Shown here: positions 25,820 to 35,816 of the stretch, piece after piece
Layout: each line of letters opens with the position of its first letter
Numbering within the stretch: the first letter of the stretch is position 1
DNA from: Oscillospiraceae bacterium
Lineage (GTDB): Bacteria > Bacillota > Clostridia > Oscillospirales > Ruminococcaceae
Direction: 5' to 3'
NCBI GenBank assembly: GCA_017532085.1
Contig: JAFXJT010000021.1
Location: 1-61,546 of the forward strand
Length of the DNA stretch: 61,546 bases
Position numbers and translations under genes: made by a program
Notes under the pieces: generated by a model
What the model saw: the letters and a program-made list of their open reading frames with translations, nothing else
What the model was told of the DNA's origin: nothing
Databases searched by the model: none

Positions 25820-27808
25820 ATGCGAAACAAACGATTATGGCGGCCGATATGTGCTTTTGTCCTGCTGCTGCTTGCCGCAGTATGCGTGCTGATCGCATTG
25901 GGACAGATGCAGCAGCAAAAACTGTTGTTCTGGAGTGCGGTGGTACTGCTGCTGGGCGGTGCTGCGTGGACGATCGCAGAAGGTTTTCTTGCACGAAAAA
26001 ATCTAATCCGCTATGTTTCGGAAATGAGCGATGCACTGACCGAAACCGGCCACAGTGTTCCCGAGGAAATGCGAATTCCTATTGTCATTCTCAATGAACG
26101 GCATGAGATCATTTGGTACAACAGCAGCTTCTATCATTGTGTGGCAGGCGGTATGGATCTGTTCGGCAAGCCCTTGCAGACTGTTTTGCCCATCGATTAT
26201 CAGAAGCTGATGGAGGATGGCGTGTGCGAGGCCACACTGCCTGCATATGCCTACCGTATTTTCCGCACAGTGTATCAAGATGAGGGGAAAGAAACCTATC
26301 TGCTCTGTTTCCAAGACATCACCGCACATATGGAACTGCGCAGAAGATTCTTTAATACCCGCCTTTGTGCCATGCATATTGTAGTGGACAATTTTGAGGA
26401 TCTGTTCAACGGTACTCGTCAGAGCGAACGTGCTGCGGTACTGGCTGCACTGGAGGATCTGTTTGAAAAGGCACTGGAAGGCAGCGAAAGTATCTTTTGT
26501 CGTCTGGATGAGGATCGTTTTCTGGTCATCACCGAATATCAATATTATCAAAAGATGGAAACCGGTCGGTTCCCGCTGCTGGATGAAGCACGCAAGATCT
26601 TAGTCGGCGGAAAAACACCGCTTACCCTTTCGATCGGTGTGGGTAAGGATGGCGCAACCTTTGCACAGAATGAAAGCTTTGCACAGCAATCTTTGGATAT
26701 GGCTCTGGGCAGAGGCGGAGATCAAGCGGCTGTGAAAACCAAATCCGGATACACATTTTACGGCGGCGTATCTAAGGGCGTGGAGCATAAATCCAAAACC
26801 AGATATCGTGCCATTGCAAGAGCACTGCAGGAAATGATCGAGGGCTGTGAACAGGTGCTCGTGATGGGACACCGCTTCAGTGATCTGGATGCAGTAGGCT
26901 CTGCGGTAGGCGTGGCGTTCATTGCCGAAGAGCTGGGAAAGCCTGCTAACATTGCGATCAAAGCACAGGCAACGCTGGCAAAGCCGCTGGTAGAACGCCT
27001 GCTGCGAGAGCGTCCCTCTTTGCTGATTTCCCCGGAGGAAGCAAGAGAACGCATGACAGAAAATACTTTGCTGGTCATTGTGGATACGATGAACAAGGAT
27101 ATCCTTGAGGATGTCGCATTGTATCAGATGGCAAAGCATGTGGTGGTCATTGATCATCACCGCAAAATGGTCAATTACATCGATAATACCATTCTGAGTC
27201 TGCATGAACCGCACGCATCCTCTGCCTCTGAGCTGGTAGCAGAGATGATCCAGTATCTGGATTGCCGTGATACAATGCCGCAGCTTTGTGCGGAATCGCT
27301 GCTTTCGGGTATTATGCTGGATACCAAGAATTTTGTGATGCAGACCGGTGTGCATACCTTTGAGGCAGCGGCTTATCTGCGGCAGCGAGGTGCAGATCCG
27401 ATTGTGGTGAAAACGCTCTTTGCCGCAACCATGACTGCGTATCGGCAGCGCTCCCGATTGGTTGTTGATGTAGAACTGCATCGCTGCTGCGCTATTACCG
27501 TAGCAAGAGAAGCTGTGCCGGATATTCAGATTATCGCCTCACAGACAGCGGATGAGCTGCTGGGGATTGAGGGCGTCGATGCCTCTTTCGTAATCTTCCC
27601 CAATGGCAATATGAGCTGTATTTCCGCACGCTCTCTGGGCAAGATGAATGTGCAGGTCATTATGGAACAATTGGGCGGCGGTGGTCATCAGACCATGGCA
27701 GCGGCACAGCGTACCGACTGCACACCATCGGCATTGCGGCTGGAACTCATTGCTGCATTGGATGCCCTTGATACAGAATCTGCCGAACAGGAAACTGCTG
27801 TATCCTAA
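25820..27808 (+). CDS. gdpP: Cyclic-di-AMP phosphodiesterase GdpP
   Basis: 662 residues. It has two N-terminal membrane helices (about 9-28 and 33-53), a PAS domain (about 75-170), a degenerate GGDEF domain (about 175-305) and DHH/DHHA1 domains. DHH motifs include MGHRFSDLDAVGSAVG, VIVDTMNKD and VVVIDHHRKM; the DHHA1 end has LGGGGHQTMAAA. GdpP hydrolyses c-di-AMP to pApA and so affects potassium balance, cell wall and beta-lactam tolerance. It lies 38 nt after rnj and just before rplI, the usual Firmicutes order. Confidence 0.95.
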   Translation: MRNKRLWRPICAFVLLLLAAVCVLIALGQMQQQKLLFWSAVVLLLGGAAWTIAEGFLARKNLIRYVSEMSDALTETGHSVPEEMRIPIVILNERHEIIWYNSSFYHCVAGGMDLFGKPLQTVLPIDYQKLMEDGVCEATLPAYAYRIFRTVYQDEGKETYLLCFQDITAHMELRRRFFNTRLCAMHIVVDNFEDLFNGTRQSERAAVLAALEDLFEKALEGSESIFCRLDEDRFLVITEYQYYQKMETGRFPLLDEARKILVGGKTPLTLSIGVGKDGATFAQNESFAQQSLDMALGRGGDQAAVKTKSGYTFYGGVSKGVEHKSKTRYRAIARALQEMIEGCEQVLVMGHRFSDLDAVGSAVGVAFIAEELGKPANIAIKAQATLAKPLVERLLRERPSLLISPEEARERMTENTLLVIVDTMNKDILEDVALYQMAKHVVVIDHHRKMVNYIDNTILSLHEPHASSASELVAEMIQYLDCRDTMPQLCAESLLSGIMLDTKNFVMQTGVHTFEAAAYLRQRGADPIVVKTLFAATMTAYRQRSRLVVDVELHRCCAITVAREAVPDIQIIASQTADELLGIEGVDASFVIFPNGNMSCISARSLGKMNVQVIMEQLGGGGHQTMAAAQRTDCTPSALRLELIAALDALDTESAEQETAVS

Positions 27809-27866
27809 TGTGCATCGATCCGATGGTCAATCTCACAAACGATCTATATAGAAAGGATGGTCTCTT

Positions 27867-28319
27867 ATGAAGGTTATTTTATTGCAGGACATTAAAGGCA
27901 CCGGCAAAAAAGGCGATGTAAAAAATGTTTCTGACGGTTATGCCCGCAATTTTCTGATCGGTAAAGGGCTTGCTGTGGAGGCAACACCCAAAAATCTGAC
28001 TGAACTGCAGGGAAAAAAAGATTCTGAGCAGCATAAAATTGATGTGGCACGACAGGAGGCCGAAGCACAGGCTGCAAAGCTTACGGATCAAAAAATCATT
28101 GTCCGTGCCAAAGCAGGTCAAAACGGCAAGCTGTTTGGCGCCGTGACTCTGGGGCATGTAGCGGATGCGCTGGAAAAACAGCTCGGATTTGCTGTGGATA
28201 AACGAAAGCTGACAGTCTCTTCGGAAATGAAAAATGTTGGTACTTATTCTGCAGAGGCAAAGCTGTTCAACGGTGTAACCGCAAAGTTCACAGTCTCCGT
28301 GGAGCTGGAAAATGCCTGA
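27867..28319 (+). CDS. rplI: 50S ribosomal protein L9
   Basis: 150 residues, the normal length. The N-terminal domain starts [18 protein letters not shown] with the conserved [12 protein letters not shown], then a long connecting helix (about 40-75) and the C-terminal rRNA-binding domain. RBS GAAAGGA. It overlaps dnaB by 8 bp, as part of the gdpP-rplI-dnaB block. Confidence 0.97.
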   Translation: MKVILLQDIKGTGKKGDVKNVSDGYARNFLIGKGLAVEATPKNLTELQGKKDSEQHKIDVARQEAEAQAAKLTDQKIIVRAKAGQNGKLFGAVTLGHVADALEKQLGFAVDKRKLTVSSEMKNVGTYSAEAKLFNGVTAKFTVSVELENA

Positions 28320-29706
28320 GCAGGAACACACCGGCCGATTTACGGCTGAAGATGGAATGCAGCTCTCCGATCGCTCCTTGCCGCATAGTATTGAGGCGGA
28401 GCAATCGGTGCTGGGCTCGATCCTGCTTGCACCCGAAACCATCAGTGCTGCATTGGAGATTATCAAACCCGAAACCTTTTTCCTGGATCAGCATCGGGAA
28501 CTGTTTCGGTTGATGCTCTCGTTATACAGCGGTGCGCAGGGTGCGCAAATGGATATTATTGTGATCCTCAATGAGGCGGTGCGCCAAGGCATCTTTGAAA
28601 CACCGGCTGAGGGAAAACGCTATCTCGCTGCATTGGCAGAAACCGTACCTTCTGCCGAAAATATTACAAGCTACTGCAAGATCATTGCCGAAAAATACAG
28701 TGCACGCTGTCTTGCCAGTGTGGCAAGAGATCTTCTGCGGGAGATTGCTTCCGGCGCTGAATCGGCACAGACCTTGCTGGATTCTGCGGAACAACGGATC
28801 TTCGATATCCGACAGGGACGGGATGTGCGCGGACTGATCCCCATTCGGGATGTTATGGTCTCTACCTATCGTCATCTGGGTGATCTTTCCGGCCCAAACA
28901 GTGAACAGTTTGCAGGAGCGAAAACGGGATTCCCGGAGCTTGACAGCATTACCGGCGGTATGAACAACTCCGATCTGGTGCTGCTGGCGGCTCGACCGGG
29001 TATGGGAAAAACCTCATTTGCATTGAATCTTGCTACCAATGTCAGTCGCCGCTCGGGCAGGACGGTTGTGATCTATTCTTTGGAAATGAGTATGGAACAA
29101 CTGGTTTCCAGAATGCTTTCCACCGAAGCACTGGTGGATTCGCATAAGCTGCGTACCGGTCGGCTGGATCCCAAAGAATGGGGCAGAATCGCACAGAGTG
29201 CCGATGTGCTTTCCGGTATGAATATCTTCCTGTCGGAAGCCACAGGCATCACCGTTTCACAAATGAAGGCACAGCTGCGGCGTGTAAAGAACCTGGGTAT
29301 GGTGGTTATTGACTACCTGCAGCTTATGGATGCACCAAACAAAAGCGATAATCGTGTTCAGGTGATTTCTGAAATCACCAGAGGTCTGAAGCTGATGGCA
29401 AAAGAACTGAATGTACCTGTGCTGCTGCTTTCTCAGCTCAATCGAGGCGTAGAAAGCCGTACCGATAAGCGTCCGATGCTTTCTGATCTGCGTGAATCGG
29501 GTTCCATTGAGCAGGATGCGGATATTGTGATGTTCCTGTATAATGATTACTACTATAATAAGAATTCCACAACGCCCAATATTACAGAATGTATTGTGCA
29601 GAAAAACCGTCATGGTGAAACTGCCACGGTGAATATGATCTGGGATGCACAGTTCACCCGCTTCTCAGCTCCTGCACGTGAGGACGCAGTTCCTCCGCCG
29701 ACATGA
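28312..29706 (+). CDS. dnaB: Replicative DNA helicase DnaB (DnaC in Bacillus terms)
   Basis: 464 residues. The N-terminal collar domain (about 20-125; [14 protein letters not shown]) is followed by a RecA-like helicase domain with Walker [27 protein letters not shown], Walker [21 protein letters not shown] and the arginine-bearing [14 protein letters not shown]. No intein. The ATG overlaps the end of rplI (ATGCCTGA). It is the hexameric helicase loaded at oriC. Confidence 0.96.
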   Translation: MPEQEHTGRFTAEDGMQLSDRSLPHSIEAEQSVLGSILLAPETISAALEIIKPETFFLDQHRELFRLMLSLYSGAQGAQMDIIVILNEAVRQGIFETPAEGKRYLAALAETVPSAENITSYCKIIAEKYSARCLASVARDLLREIASGAESAQTLLDSAEQRIFDIRQGRDVRGLIPIRDVMVSTYRHLGDLSGPNSEQFAGAKTGFPELDSITGGMNNSDLVLLAARPGMGKTSFALNLATNVSRRSGRTVVIYSLEMSMEQLVSRMLSTEALVDSHKLRTGRLDPKEWGRIAQSADVLSGMNIFLSEATGITVSQMKAQLRRVKNLGMVVIDYLQLMDAPNKSDNRVQVISEITRGLKLMAKELNVPVLLLSQLNRGVESRTDKRPMLSDLRESGSIEQDADIVMFLYNDYYYNKNSTTPNITECIVQKNRHGETATVNMIWDAQFTRFSAPAREDAVPPPT

Positions 29707-31064
29707 TGAGCGAACACTTGCATCCGACACTTGCCGCCGCTGCAAACAGTGGTCTGCTGCCCATGACAGGCATTGTAACGGCTGCGCTTTCCGGCGGTGC
29801 CGACAGTGTGGCGCTGCTGCTCATCTTGCAAAAACTGCAGCATACCTTTGGCTACACCTTGCAGGCAGTGCATGTGCATCATGGAATTCGAGGCGAAGAA
29901 GCCGATCGGGATGCTCGGTTTTGTGAACAGCTTTGCAGACAATACAGAATCCCCTTTCAGCTTTGCAGGGTGGATGCAAGGGGCTTTGCAAGAAAAAATA
30001 AGCTTTCTCTTGAGACAGCTGCTCGTCAGCTTCGCTATGAAGCATTGGAACTGGCGGCTCCCGAAGGATGGATTGCCACCGCACACCATGCAGATGATCA
30101 GGCGGAAACACTGCTGTTTCATCTGGTACGTGGGACAGGTCTGAAAGGACTTTGCGGCATCCCCCAAAAGAGAGATCGGATCATCCGTCCGCTGCTGAAG
30201 CTCTCAAAAGCGCAATTATGTGCGTTTCTTGAGGAGGAACAACAGGAATATGTCACGGACAGCACCAATCTCACCGATGATACCTGCCGCAATCTGCTCA
30301 GGCATCAAGTGCTGCCCAAGCTTGCTGCAATCAATCCGGCAGCGGTAAAGCATATGTCCCAAACCACCCAGAGTCTTTCGGTGGATGAAGAATATCTTTC
30401 CGAAAAAGCATCTGAGGCCTATGCCGCTTGCCTTTGCGAAAGCGGTGGGTGCAAGGGACTTTCCGAATACCATCCGGCATTGCGTATGCGCTGCTATCGG
30501 CGCTGTCTTCTGCCATATGGAATCGATCCGTCCTATGAGATCCTTTCTCATCTCGATACGCTGGTGCTGGAAAACAAAGGAAAATTCACAATTGCCGGTG
30601 ATGTTTATGCGCAGGTACATCGGGGTATTCTGTATATCAGAAAGAATACCGCACCTCTGTGCTCCGAGTTGCCCTTGCAAATCGGTATCAATCAGATGTT
30701 TGCATCACGGATCTGTCATGCTTCGATTTTAGAGGCACCGATATCACCGGGCTATCACAATACGCTCACAAGGTCTACGTTGGACTATGATAAAATAATT
30801 GGAAATCCCCATTTCCGGCTATGGCGAAACGCAGATCGCATTACGCTGCCGGGACGTGGTTTTTCGAGTACACTGAAAAAATGTGTGCAGACTATTGTGC
30901 CGATTCCCGAACGCAGAACATTATATGCTCTCTTTGATGATCTGGGGTGTATTTACTGCGAACAGATCGGCATAGCCGCAAGGGTAAAACCTGATGCGGA
31001 GACAAATCGCCTTTTGGTGCTGCAATGCAGTGCTGCGGCTGATGAGACATTGAAGAAGGAGTGA
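29703..31064 (+). CDS. tilS: tRNA(Ile)-lysidine synthase TilS
   Basis: 453 residues. The N-type ATP pyrophosphatase loop LSGGADSVALL (about 29-39), AVHVHHGIRGEEAD, and TAHHADDQAET mark the family, with substrate-recognition domains behind. TilS converts C34 of tRNA-Ile(CAU) to lysidine, an essential decoding step. Two ATGs in a row (29703, 29706); the first overlaps the dnaB stop (ATGA). Next to ftsH, as in Bacillus, but with no hpt gene between. Confidence 0.93.
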   Translation: MMSEHLHPTLAAAANSGLLPMTGIVTAALSGGADSVALLLILQKLQHTFGYTLQAVHVHHGIRGEEADRDARFCEQLCRQYRIPFQLCRVDARGFARKNKLSLETAARQLRYEALELAAPEGWIATAHHADDQAETLLFHLVRGTGLKGLCGIPQKRDRIIRPLLKLSKAQLCAFLEEEQQEYVTDSTNLTDDTCRNLLRHQVLPKLAAINPAAVKHMSQTTQSLSVDEEYLSEKASEAYAACLCESGGCKGLSEYHPALRMRCYRRCLLPYGIDPSYEILSHLDTLVLENKGKFTIAGDVYAQVHRGILYIRKNTAPLCSELPLQIGINQMFASRICHASILEAPISPGYHNTLTRSTLDYDKIIGNPHFRLWRNADRITLPGRGFSSTLKKCVQTIVPIPERRTLYALFDDLGCIYCEQIGIAARVKPDAETNRLLVLQCSAAADETLKKE

Positions 31065-31070
31065 ACCCAT

Positions 31071-33017
31071 TTGGCAGGAAAAAATCGAGGCTTGCTTGCC
31101 TACGCTCTGATTGCATTGATCTTTGTCGGTGCAATCTGGTTCGGTTTATTTGCACTGGCAGGTGATCGGAACCGAGTACCCTATTCAGAAGTGATCGCTC
31201 ATTTCGATGAGTATGAGGTCACATGGTATACACTGGATCTTGGAACCGGTGAGCTGAAATATCAACTGGAAGGCGAGGATAAGAAATATACTTACCAAGT
31301 GCCTTATGTCTCACTGTTCTTGCAGGAGACAATGAATTATCGCACCGAATACAACGAAAAGCATCCGGATGCGCAGCTGGAACAAGACTATTTCGAAATC
31401 AAAGATACCTCATGGCTTCTGACCGTGGTGCCTACCATTATCATGCTGGTACTGGGTATTGCAATTTTTGTGTTTATGTTCCGGCAAGCCAACGGCGGCG
31501 GAAAAATCAATTCTTTTGGTCGTGCCAATATCAAAGCGCCTTCGCAGAGCAGCAAAAAAGCAACCTTTGCCGATGTGGCAGGTGCCGATGAGGAAAAAGC
31601 CGAGATGGCGGAGATTGTCGATTTTCTCAAGAATCCGAAGAAGTATGACGAAATCGGTGCTCGCATTCCGAGAGGTGTATTGCTGCTGGGTCCTCCCGGC
31701 ACCGGTAAAACGCTGCTTGCTCGTGCGGTAGCAGGAGAAGCCGGCGTGCCTTTCTTCCCAATCTCGGGCTCTGATTTTGTGGAAATGTTCGTCGGTGTCG
31801 GTGCCAGCCGTGTGAGAGATTTGTTCGAGCAAGCAAAAAAGCACGCTCCTTCGATCATTTTCATCGATGAAATCGATGTGGTAGGTCGTCACCGCGGATC
31901 CGGCTTGGGCGGTGGTCACGATGAACGTGAGCAAACACTCAACCAATTGCTGGTGGAAATGGATGGCTTTACCGAAAAAGAAAGCGTCATTGTAATTGCA
32001 GCTACCAACCGACGGGATATTCTGGATCCCGCACTGCTGCGTCCGGGTCGTTTCGACCGCCAGATTACAGTCCATTATCCCGATGTCAAAGGACGTGAGG
32101 AAATCCTCAAGGTGCATAAGGGCAAAAAACCCATTGGCCCCGATGTGGACTTCCGTGAGATCGCAAGAGATACACAGGGCTTTACCGGTGCAGATCTGGA
32201 GAACCTGCTGAATGAGGCAGCCATTCTCGCTGCAAGAGATAACCGCAAGGCTATCGTTAAGGCTGATATCGAAGAAGCTACCATGAAGGTCATTGCAGGT
32301 CCCGAAAAGAAAACCAGAAAGGTTACGGATCGGGATAAGAAGATCACCGCATATCACGAGGCAGGTCATGCTGTCACTGCATATCATCTGGAAACACAGG
32401 ATACTGTTCAGCAAGTCAGCGTGATCCAGCGTGGTATGGCCGCCGGTATGACATGGACACGTCCCGATACCGAGGATAACCATGTGACTCGTAAAAAGCT
32501 TTCTGAAATGCTGGTTATGCTGCTTGGCGGTCGTGCCGCTGAGGCTCTGGTGCTGGATGATATTTCTACCGGTGCTTCCAATGATATGGAAAGAGCAACC
32601 AAAATTGCCAAGAATATGGTAACACGTTGGGGCTTTTCCGATAAGCTTGGTCCGGTGGTATATGGTTCTGAGAATAACGAAGTGTTCATCGGCCGCGATT
32701 ACGGTCATGTGCGTGACTATTCCGAAGACGTGGCAGCGGATATTGATGCGGAAGTACGTGCTATCATTGAACGTGCTTATGCACACTCCACAGAACTGCT
32801 GAAGGAACACGCCGATCAATTGGATGCTCTTGCAGCTTATTTGATCGAATATGAAAAAGCAAGCGAAGAAGAGTTCGTGCAGATTATGAAAGGTGAACTT
32901 TCTGTCGCATCCCGCAAAGCAAAAGAGCAGCCAGCTGCTGTGGATACCGTTGCGCCTGTTACGGAAGCAGAACCGGAAGCAGAATCCAAAACGGATGATA
33001 CTGCCTCTGAAAACTAA
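31071..33017 (+). CDS. ftsH: ATP-dependent zinc metalloprotease FtsH
   Basis: 648 residues from a TTG 9 nt after AAGGAG. Two membrane helices (about 6-28 and 108-130) flank an extracytoplasmic domain. The AAA+ domain has Walker [16 protein letters not shown], Walker [12 protein letters not shown] and the SRH region [11 protein letters not shown]. The M41 protease domain has zinc motif HEAGH. The acidic C-terminal tail (about 610-648) is Pro/Glu/Ala-rich. It degrades membrane and regulatory proteins. Confidence 0.96.
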   Translation: MAGKNRGLLAYALIALIFVGAIWFGLFALAGDRNRVPYSEVIAHFDEYEVTWYTLDLGTGELKYQLEGEDKKYTYQVPYVSLFLQETMNYRTEYNEKHPDAQLEQDYFEIKDTSWLLTVVPTIIMLVLGIAIFVFMFRQANGGGKINSFGRANIKAPSQSSKKATFADVAGADEEKAEMAEIVDFLKNPKKYDEIGARIPRGVLLLGPPGTGKTLLARAVAGEAGVPFFPISGSDFVEMFVGVGASRVRDLFEQAKKHAPSIIFIDEIDVVGRHRGSGLGGGHDEREQTLNQLLVEMDGFTEKESVIVIAATNRRDILDPALLRPGRFDRQITVHYPDVKGREEILKVHKGKKPIGPDVDFREIARDTQGFTGADLENLLNEAAILAARDNRKAIVKADIEEATMKVIAGPEKKTRKVTDRDKKITAYHEAGHAVTAYHLETQDTVQQVSVIQRGMAAGMTWTRPDTEDNHVTRKKLSEMLVMLLGGRAAEALVLDDISTGASNDMERATKIAKNMVTRWGFSDKLGPVVYGSENNEVFIGRDYGHVRDYSEDVAADIDAEVRAIIERAYAHSTELLKEHADQLDALAAYLIEYEKASEEEFVQIMKGELSVASRKAKEQPAAVDTVAPVTEAEPEAESKTDDTASEN

Positions 33018-33052
33018 GCGCATTGCTCAGCTGCTATCATAGTAAAATTGCA

Positions 33053-33092
33053 AACGCCGCTTTTGACATCCCATCAAAAGTGGCGTTGCTTT
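33053..33092 (+). terminator. Terminator of the rnj-ftsH gene block
   Basis: AACGCCGCTTTTGA (33053-33066) with TCAAAAGTGGCGTT (33074-33087), one mismatch, then GCTTT. The T-run is short, so termination may be partial. Confidence 0.7.
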
Positions 33093-33151
33093 ATGCCGAG
33101 CAGGAACACACAAATTGTCTTGAAAAAGAATTCAAGGCATCCACGAAAGTG

Positions 33152-33191
33152 ATAAAAAAGCCAGAGAAGAAATGAAATCTTCTCTGGCTTT
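33152..33191 (-). terminator. Terminator of the isochorismatase-like gene
   Basis: A perfect 14-bp stem AAAGCCAGAGAAGA/TCTTCTCTGGCTTT (33157-33170, 33178-33191), with a T-run on the minus strand. Confidence 0.85.
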
Positions 33192-33222
33192 GTTCTTCTT
33201 ATCACGCATACAAACTTGTCAT

Positions 33223-33735
33223 TTATATGAACTTGATATTTGCCTTTTTCAGTTTCTCATGGGCTTTTGAAACCTTTTTAGCAGAAAACACTGTGGCGGT
33301 TCCGTTGCGGATAATCTCTGCTTTGATCCCGCGTTTTGCTGCGCCAAGTGCCGTCGAAGTAACACAGCCGCACTCGTCTAAACCACAGAGATGCAATGTG
33401 TCATAGCCTTTTTCCTTGATCAGTTTCCGCAGCGTTTGATTGGAAAGTGCATCACCGAAATATTTATCAAAACAGTATTCCGAAACGATATCCAATCCAC
33501 TGAAAAGCTCTGCGCCTTCGGTTCCTGCGATGGAATAGCCAAAGAGCAGGCGGTTCGTCGGTAAATTCTGAATGATGTGACGTATGTAGATAATGTCACT
33601 TCCATTTGCTTGATACCGGTGTATCAATTCATTGACGGCAGCGGTAAGCTCTGCAGTATGATAAGAGAACATCTCTTTTCTTTTGTCATACAGATAATCA
33701 TTTTGCATATCAATCACAAGCAGTGCAGTTTTCAT
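33223..33735 (-). CDS. Isochorismatase-family cysteine hydrolase
   Basis: 170 residues from the ATG at 33735 (GGGAGGG 4 nt upstream). It has the family triad: aspartate in LLVIDMQNDYL, lysine in FDKYFGDAL and the nucleophilic cysteine in LDECGCVTSTALGA. Relatives hydrolyse nicotinamide, N-carbamoyl or isochorismate substrates; nothing here fixes the substrate. It lies downstream of the GH5 gene on the same strand with a gap of about 110 nt and no terminator seen between, so they may be co-transcribed. Confidence 0.85.
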   Translation of the reverse strand: MKTALLVIDMQNDYLYDKRKEMFSYHTAELTAAVNELIHRYQANGSDIIYIRHIIQNLPTNRLLFGYSIAGTEGAELFSGLDIVSEYCFDKYFGDALSNQTLRKLIKEKGYDTLHLCGLDECGCVTSTALGAAKRGIKAEIIRNGTATVFSAKKVSKAHEKLKKANIKFI

Positions 33736-33845
33736 AATACCCTCCCAAGCGTTCAATTTACCATCGAAGGAATCCTCCCGGTAACACAAAAGTCAGGCAA
33801 TGTCGCAAAATCATCCAATCGACTTTGGGAACACTATTTCTTACA

Positions 33846-35003
33846 TTATGCAGCTTCCTGCTGCGCATTCGCGCTGCTCAGAATCGTCATGAGATCCGCA
33901 AGCAATGCTTGGTCATAAAACTTGCCGTTTTCCCGATCATAAAAACTTCCTGTGGTATCCCAGATCACCGGACAAATATCGCGGAAATAGGCCTCCTTGC
34001 AAACCGCAGTCATAAATCGACGAATCATTTCCTGCGTTTTATTCTCCTTTGCTACGCCAAATTCGCCCATGATCACAGGGATTCCTTTATCAATGAAATG
34101 TGTCTTGAGCTTTTCCATATACTGGACAAGCTGCGCACGCTCCTGATCTGTGCCCCACTCGGTCTGTGCCTTGCCCCAGCTTGCGTCCTCCGTGAGAATA
34201 CAGAAAGTAGAAGGTGTATAATAATGCACCGAAACAGCACACCGATTCTCTTTATCATTCGGCATTACAAACAGCGGATCACAGGTCAAATCAATATCCG
34301 TGGCATAACCTGCAATCAGCAGATGCCGTTTGGTATTGTTGCCGCCGGATTTTCGCACAATATCCACAAAGGTCTGATTGATCTCATTCAGCAAACCATA
34401 GGATTCCGCTTTTCCGTCGGTACTGCCGCTGTAACGATTCCAAAGCTGATCCCAATGGCCCTCCTCGTTCAACGATTCAAACATCAGATAATCACTCTCT
34501 TGTTTGAAGGCTTCACAAAGCTGCTCCCAGATCCGAGTGTATTTTTTCATGCAGGATTCCTTGTCCTGTGCAAAGTTTTCCCACCATCCGCTATCATAGT
34601 GGATATTCAGAATGACATACAGATCCGCATCCAATGCCCAGCCAACCACTTCCTTGACACGAGCCAGATAATCAGGATGAATCGTATAGCCCTCCTGCAT
34701 CATATTCGACCATGCAACAGGCACGCGCAATACCCCAAAACCTTCTGCACGATAGCCCTGAATCATCTCCTGGGTAATCACAGGACTGCCCCATGCCGTC
34801 TCATAATTGGTAACACTGCTCGTGTTAATCCAATTGCCGCAGGATTCAAAGGTATTGCCAAGATTGATTCCCAATCCCATATCCTGCACCAGATCCATAG
34901 TTGTGATATCACGCATTTCTGTTCCCTTGCTTTCACAACCGGTGAATACAGAAAGCAGTAATCCTGTACTCAACAGCAGTGCTGTCAGCCGTTTGATTGT
35001 CAT
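33846..35003 (-). CDS. Lipoprotein glycoside hydrolase family 5 (endoglucanase-like)
   Basis: 385 residues from the ATG at 35003; GGGGAGG lies 11 nt upstream. A type II signal (LLLSVFTGC, lipidated Cys near residue 19) tethers it to the membrane. The GH5 core has GINLGNTFE, RVPVAW, HYDSGWW, the acid/base glutamate in FESLNEEG, VHYYTP and the nucleophile in IMGEFGV. GH5 enzymes cut beta-1,4-glucans or mannans. There is no dockerin or carbohydrate-binding module, so it is a membrane-anchored enzyme, not a cellulosome part. Confidence 0.92.
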   Translation of the reverse strand: MTIKRLTALLLSTGLLLSVFTGCESKGTEMRDITTMDLVQDMGLGINLGNTFESCGNWINTSSVTNYETAWGSPVITQEMIQGYRAEGFGVLRVPVAWSNMMQEGYTIHPDYLARVKEVVGWALDADLYVILNIHYDSGWWENFAQDKESCMKKYTRIWEQLCEAFKQESDYLMFESLNEEGHWDQLWNRYSGSTDGKAESYGLLNEINQTFVDIVRKSGGNNTKRHLLIAGYATDIDLTCDPLFVMPNDKENRCAVSVHYYTPSTFCILTEDASWGKAQTEWGTDQERAQLVQYMEKLKTHFIDKGIPVIMGEFGVAKENKTQEMIRRFMTAVCKEAYFRDICPVIWDTTGSFYDRENGKFYDQALLADLMTILSSANAQQEAA

Positions 35004-35047
35004 AACAACGCATTCCTCCCCTTCTTCGCATCTAAAATTGCTCTTAT

Positions 35048-35076
35048 AGTATAGCATAAAAGGAACATGGGAACAA
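35048..35076 (-). promoter_or_regulatory. Promoter of the GH5 gene
   Basis: TTGTTC (complement of 35071-35076), 17-bp spacer, TATACT (complement of 35048-35053). Confidence 0.65.
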
Positions 35077-35135
35077 GCCCCTTTTTGTGAACAATTCCGA
35101 TTCGGCACTTTTATGCGAAAAACACTGGAAAATCA

Positions 35136-35186
35136 TGACAAAAGAGCATCATGCTATCTGTATTTCAGATCGCACAATGCTCTTTG
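35136..35186 (-). terminator. Terminator of the lon-ysxC unit
   Basis: AAAGAGCAT (35142-35150) with ATGCTCTTT (35178-35186), extended by inner pairs including CAGAT/ATCTG. On the minus strand TTTTG follows. Confidence 0.72.
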
Positions 35187-35203
35187 ACATTGGATAGACA
35201 GCG

Positions 35204-35815
35204 TTATGTCTCCTGTTCAGATTCCATCTCCACAGGCACAGTGATCTCCTCAATCAAACGGCGTAAATCCTGTACACCTTCGCCGGTCATAGAGGAAAAG
35301 ACCGTAACATTCATATCTTCAAACTGCGGAATCTCCTTGGGAAATGCCTCCAATCGCTGCGTTCTCTGGGTACGGTTGAGTTTATCTGCCTTGGTCAGAA
35401 CCACAGCAAAAGGCATCTCTGTATCCATAAGAAAATCCACCATCTGCAGATCATCTTTGGTAGGCGGATGGCGCATATCAATGAGCAGCAATACCGCCCG
35501 CAGATCACGATCGGACTGTAAATAGCCATTGATGAGGTCACGCCAGCGATGCAGCTCGGATTTGGCGGTTTTTGCATAGCCATAGCCGGGCAGATCTACA
35601 AATGTCACGGTATCACATTGATAAAAGTTGATTGTAGCGGTTTTTCCCGGCACAGCACTCACTCTGGCAAGATTTTTGCGATTGAACAGTTTGTTGATCA
35701 GCGTGGATTTTCCTACATTGGAACGTCCCGCAAAAGCAATCTCAGGATGCTTTCCTGCAGGCAGCTGAGAAGATAATCCATACGCCGCTGTAAATTCAGC
35801 GATATTCCAATTCAC
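35204..35815 (-). CDS. ysxC: Ribosome biogenesis GTPase YsxC/EngB
   Basis: 203 residues. It has G1 GRSNVGKST, G3 DLPGYG, G4 TKAD and the typical KTATINFY of switch I. EngB GTPases assist late 50S assembly. The ATG follows the lon stop by one base, so the two are coupled, the standard Firmicutes order. Confidence 0.95.
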   Translation of the reverse strand: MNWNIAEFTAAYGLSSQLPAGKHPEIAFAGRSNVGKSTLINKLFNRKNLARVSAVPGKTATINFYQCDTVTFVDLPGYGYAKTAKSELHRWRDLINGYLQSDRDLRAVLLLIDMRHPPTKDDLQMVDFLMDTEMPFAVVLTKADKLNRTQRTQRLEAFPKEIPQFEDMNVTVFSSMTGEGVQDLRRLIEEITVPVEMESEQET

Positions 35816-35816
35816 G

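Noticed and set aside
24442-25830. Open frame of 462 codons opposite rnj
   Set aside because: Same reason: antisense to RNase J motifs, with no translation signals.
31410-33023. Open frame of 537 codons on the minus strand across ftsH
   Set aside because: Shadow of a strongly conserved gene; no start signal or domain.
33231-35003. Cellulosome-type gene pair
   Set aside because: The GH5 protein is a lipoprotein with no dockerin or carbohydrate-binding module, and its neighbour is an isochorismatase-like hydrolase.
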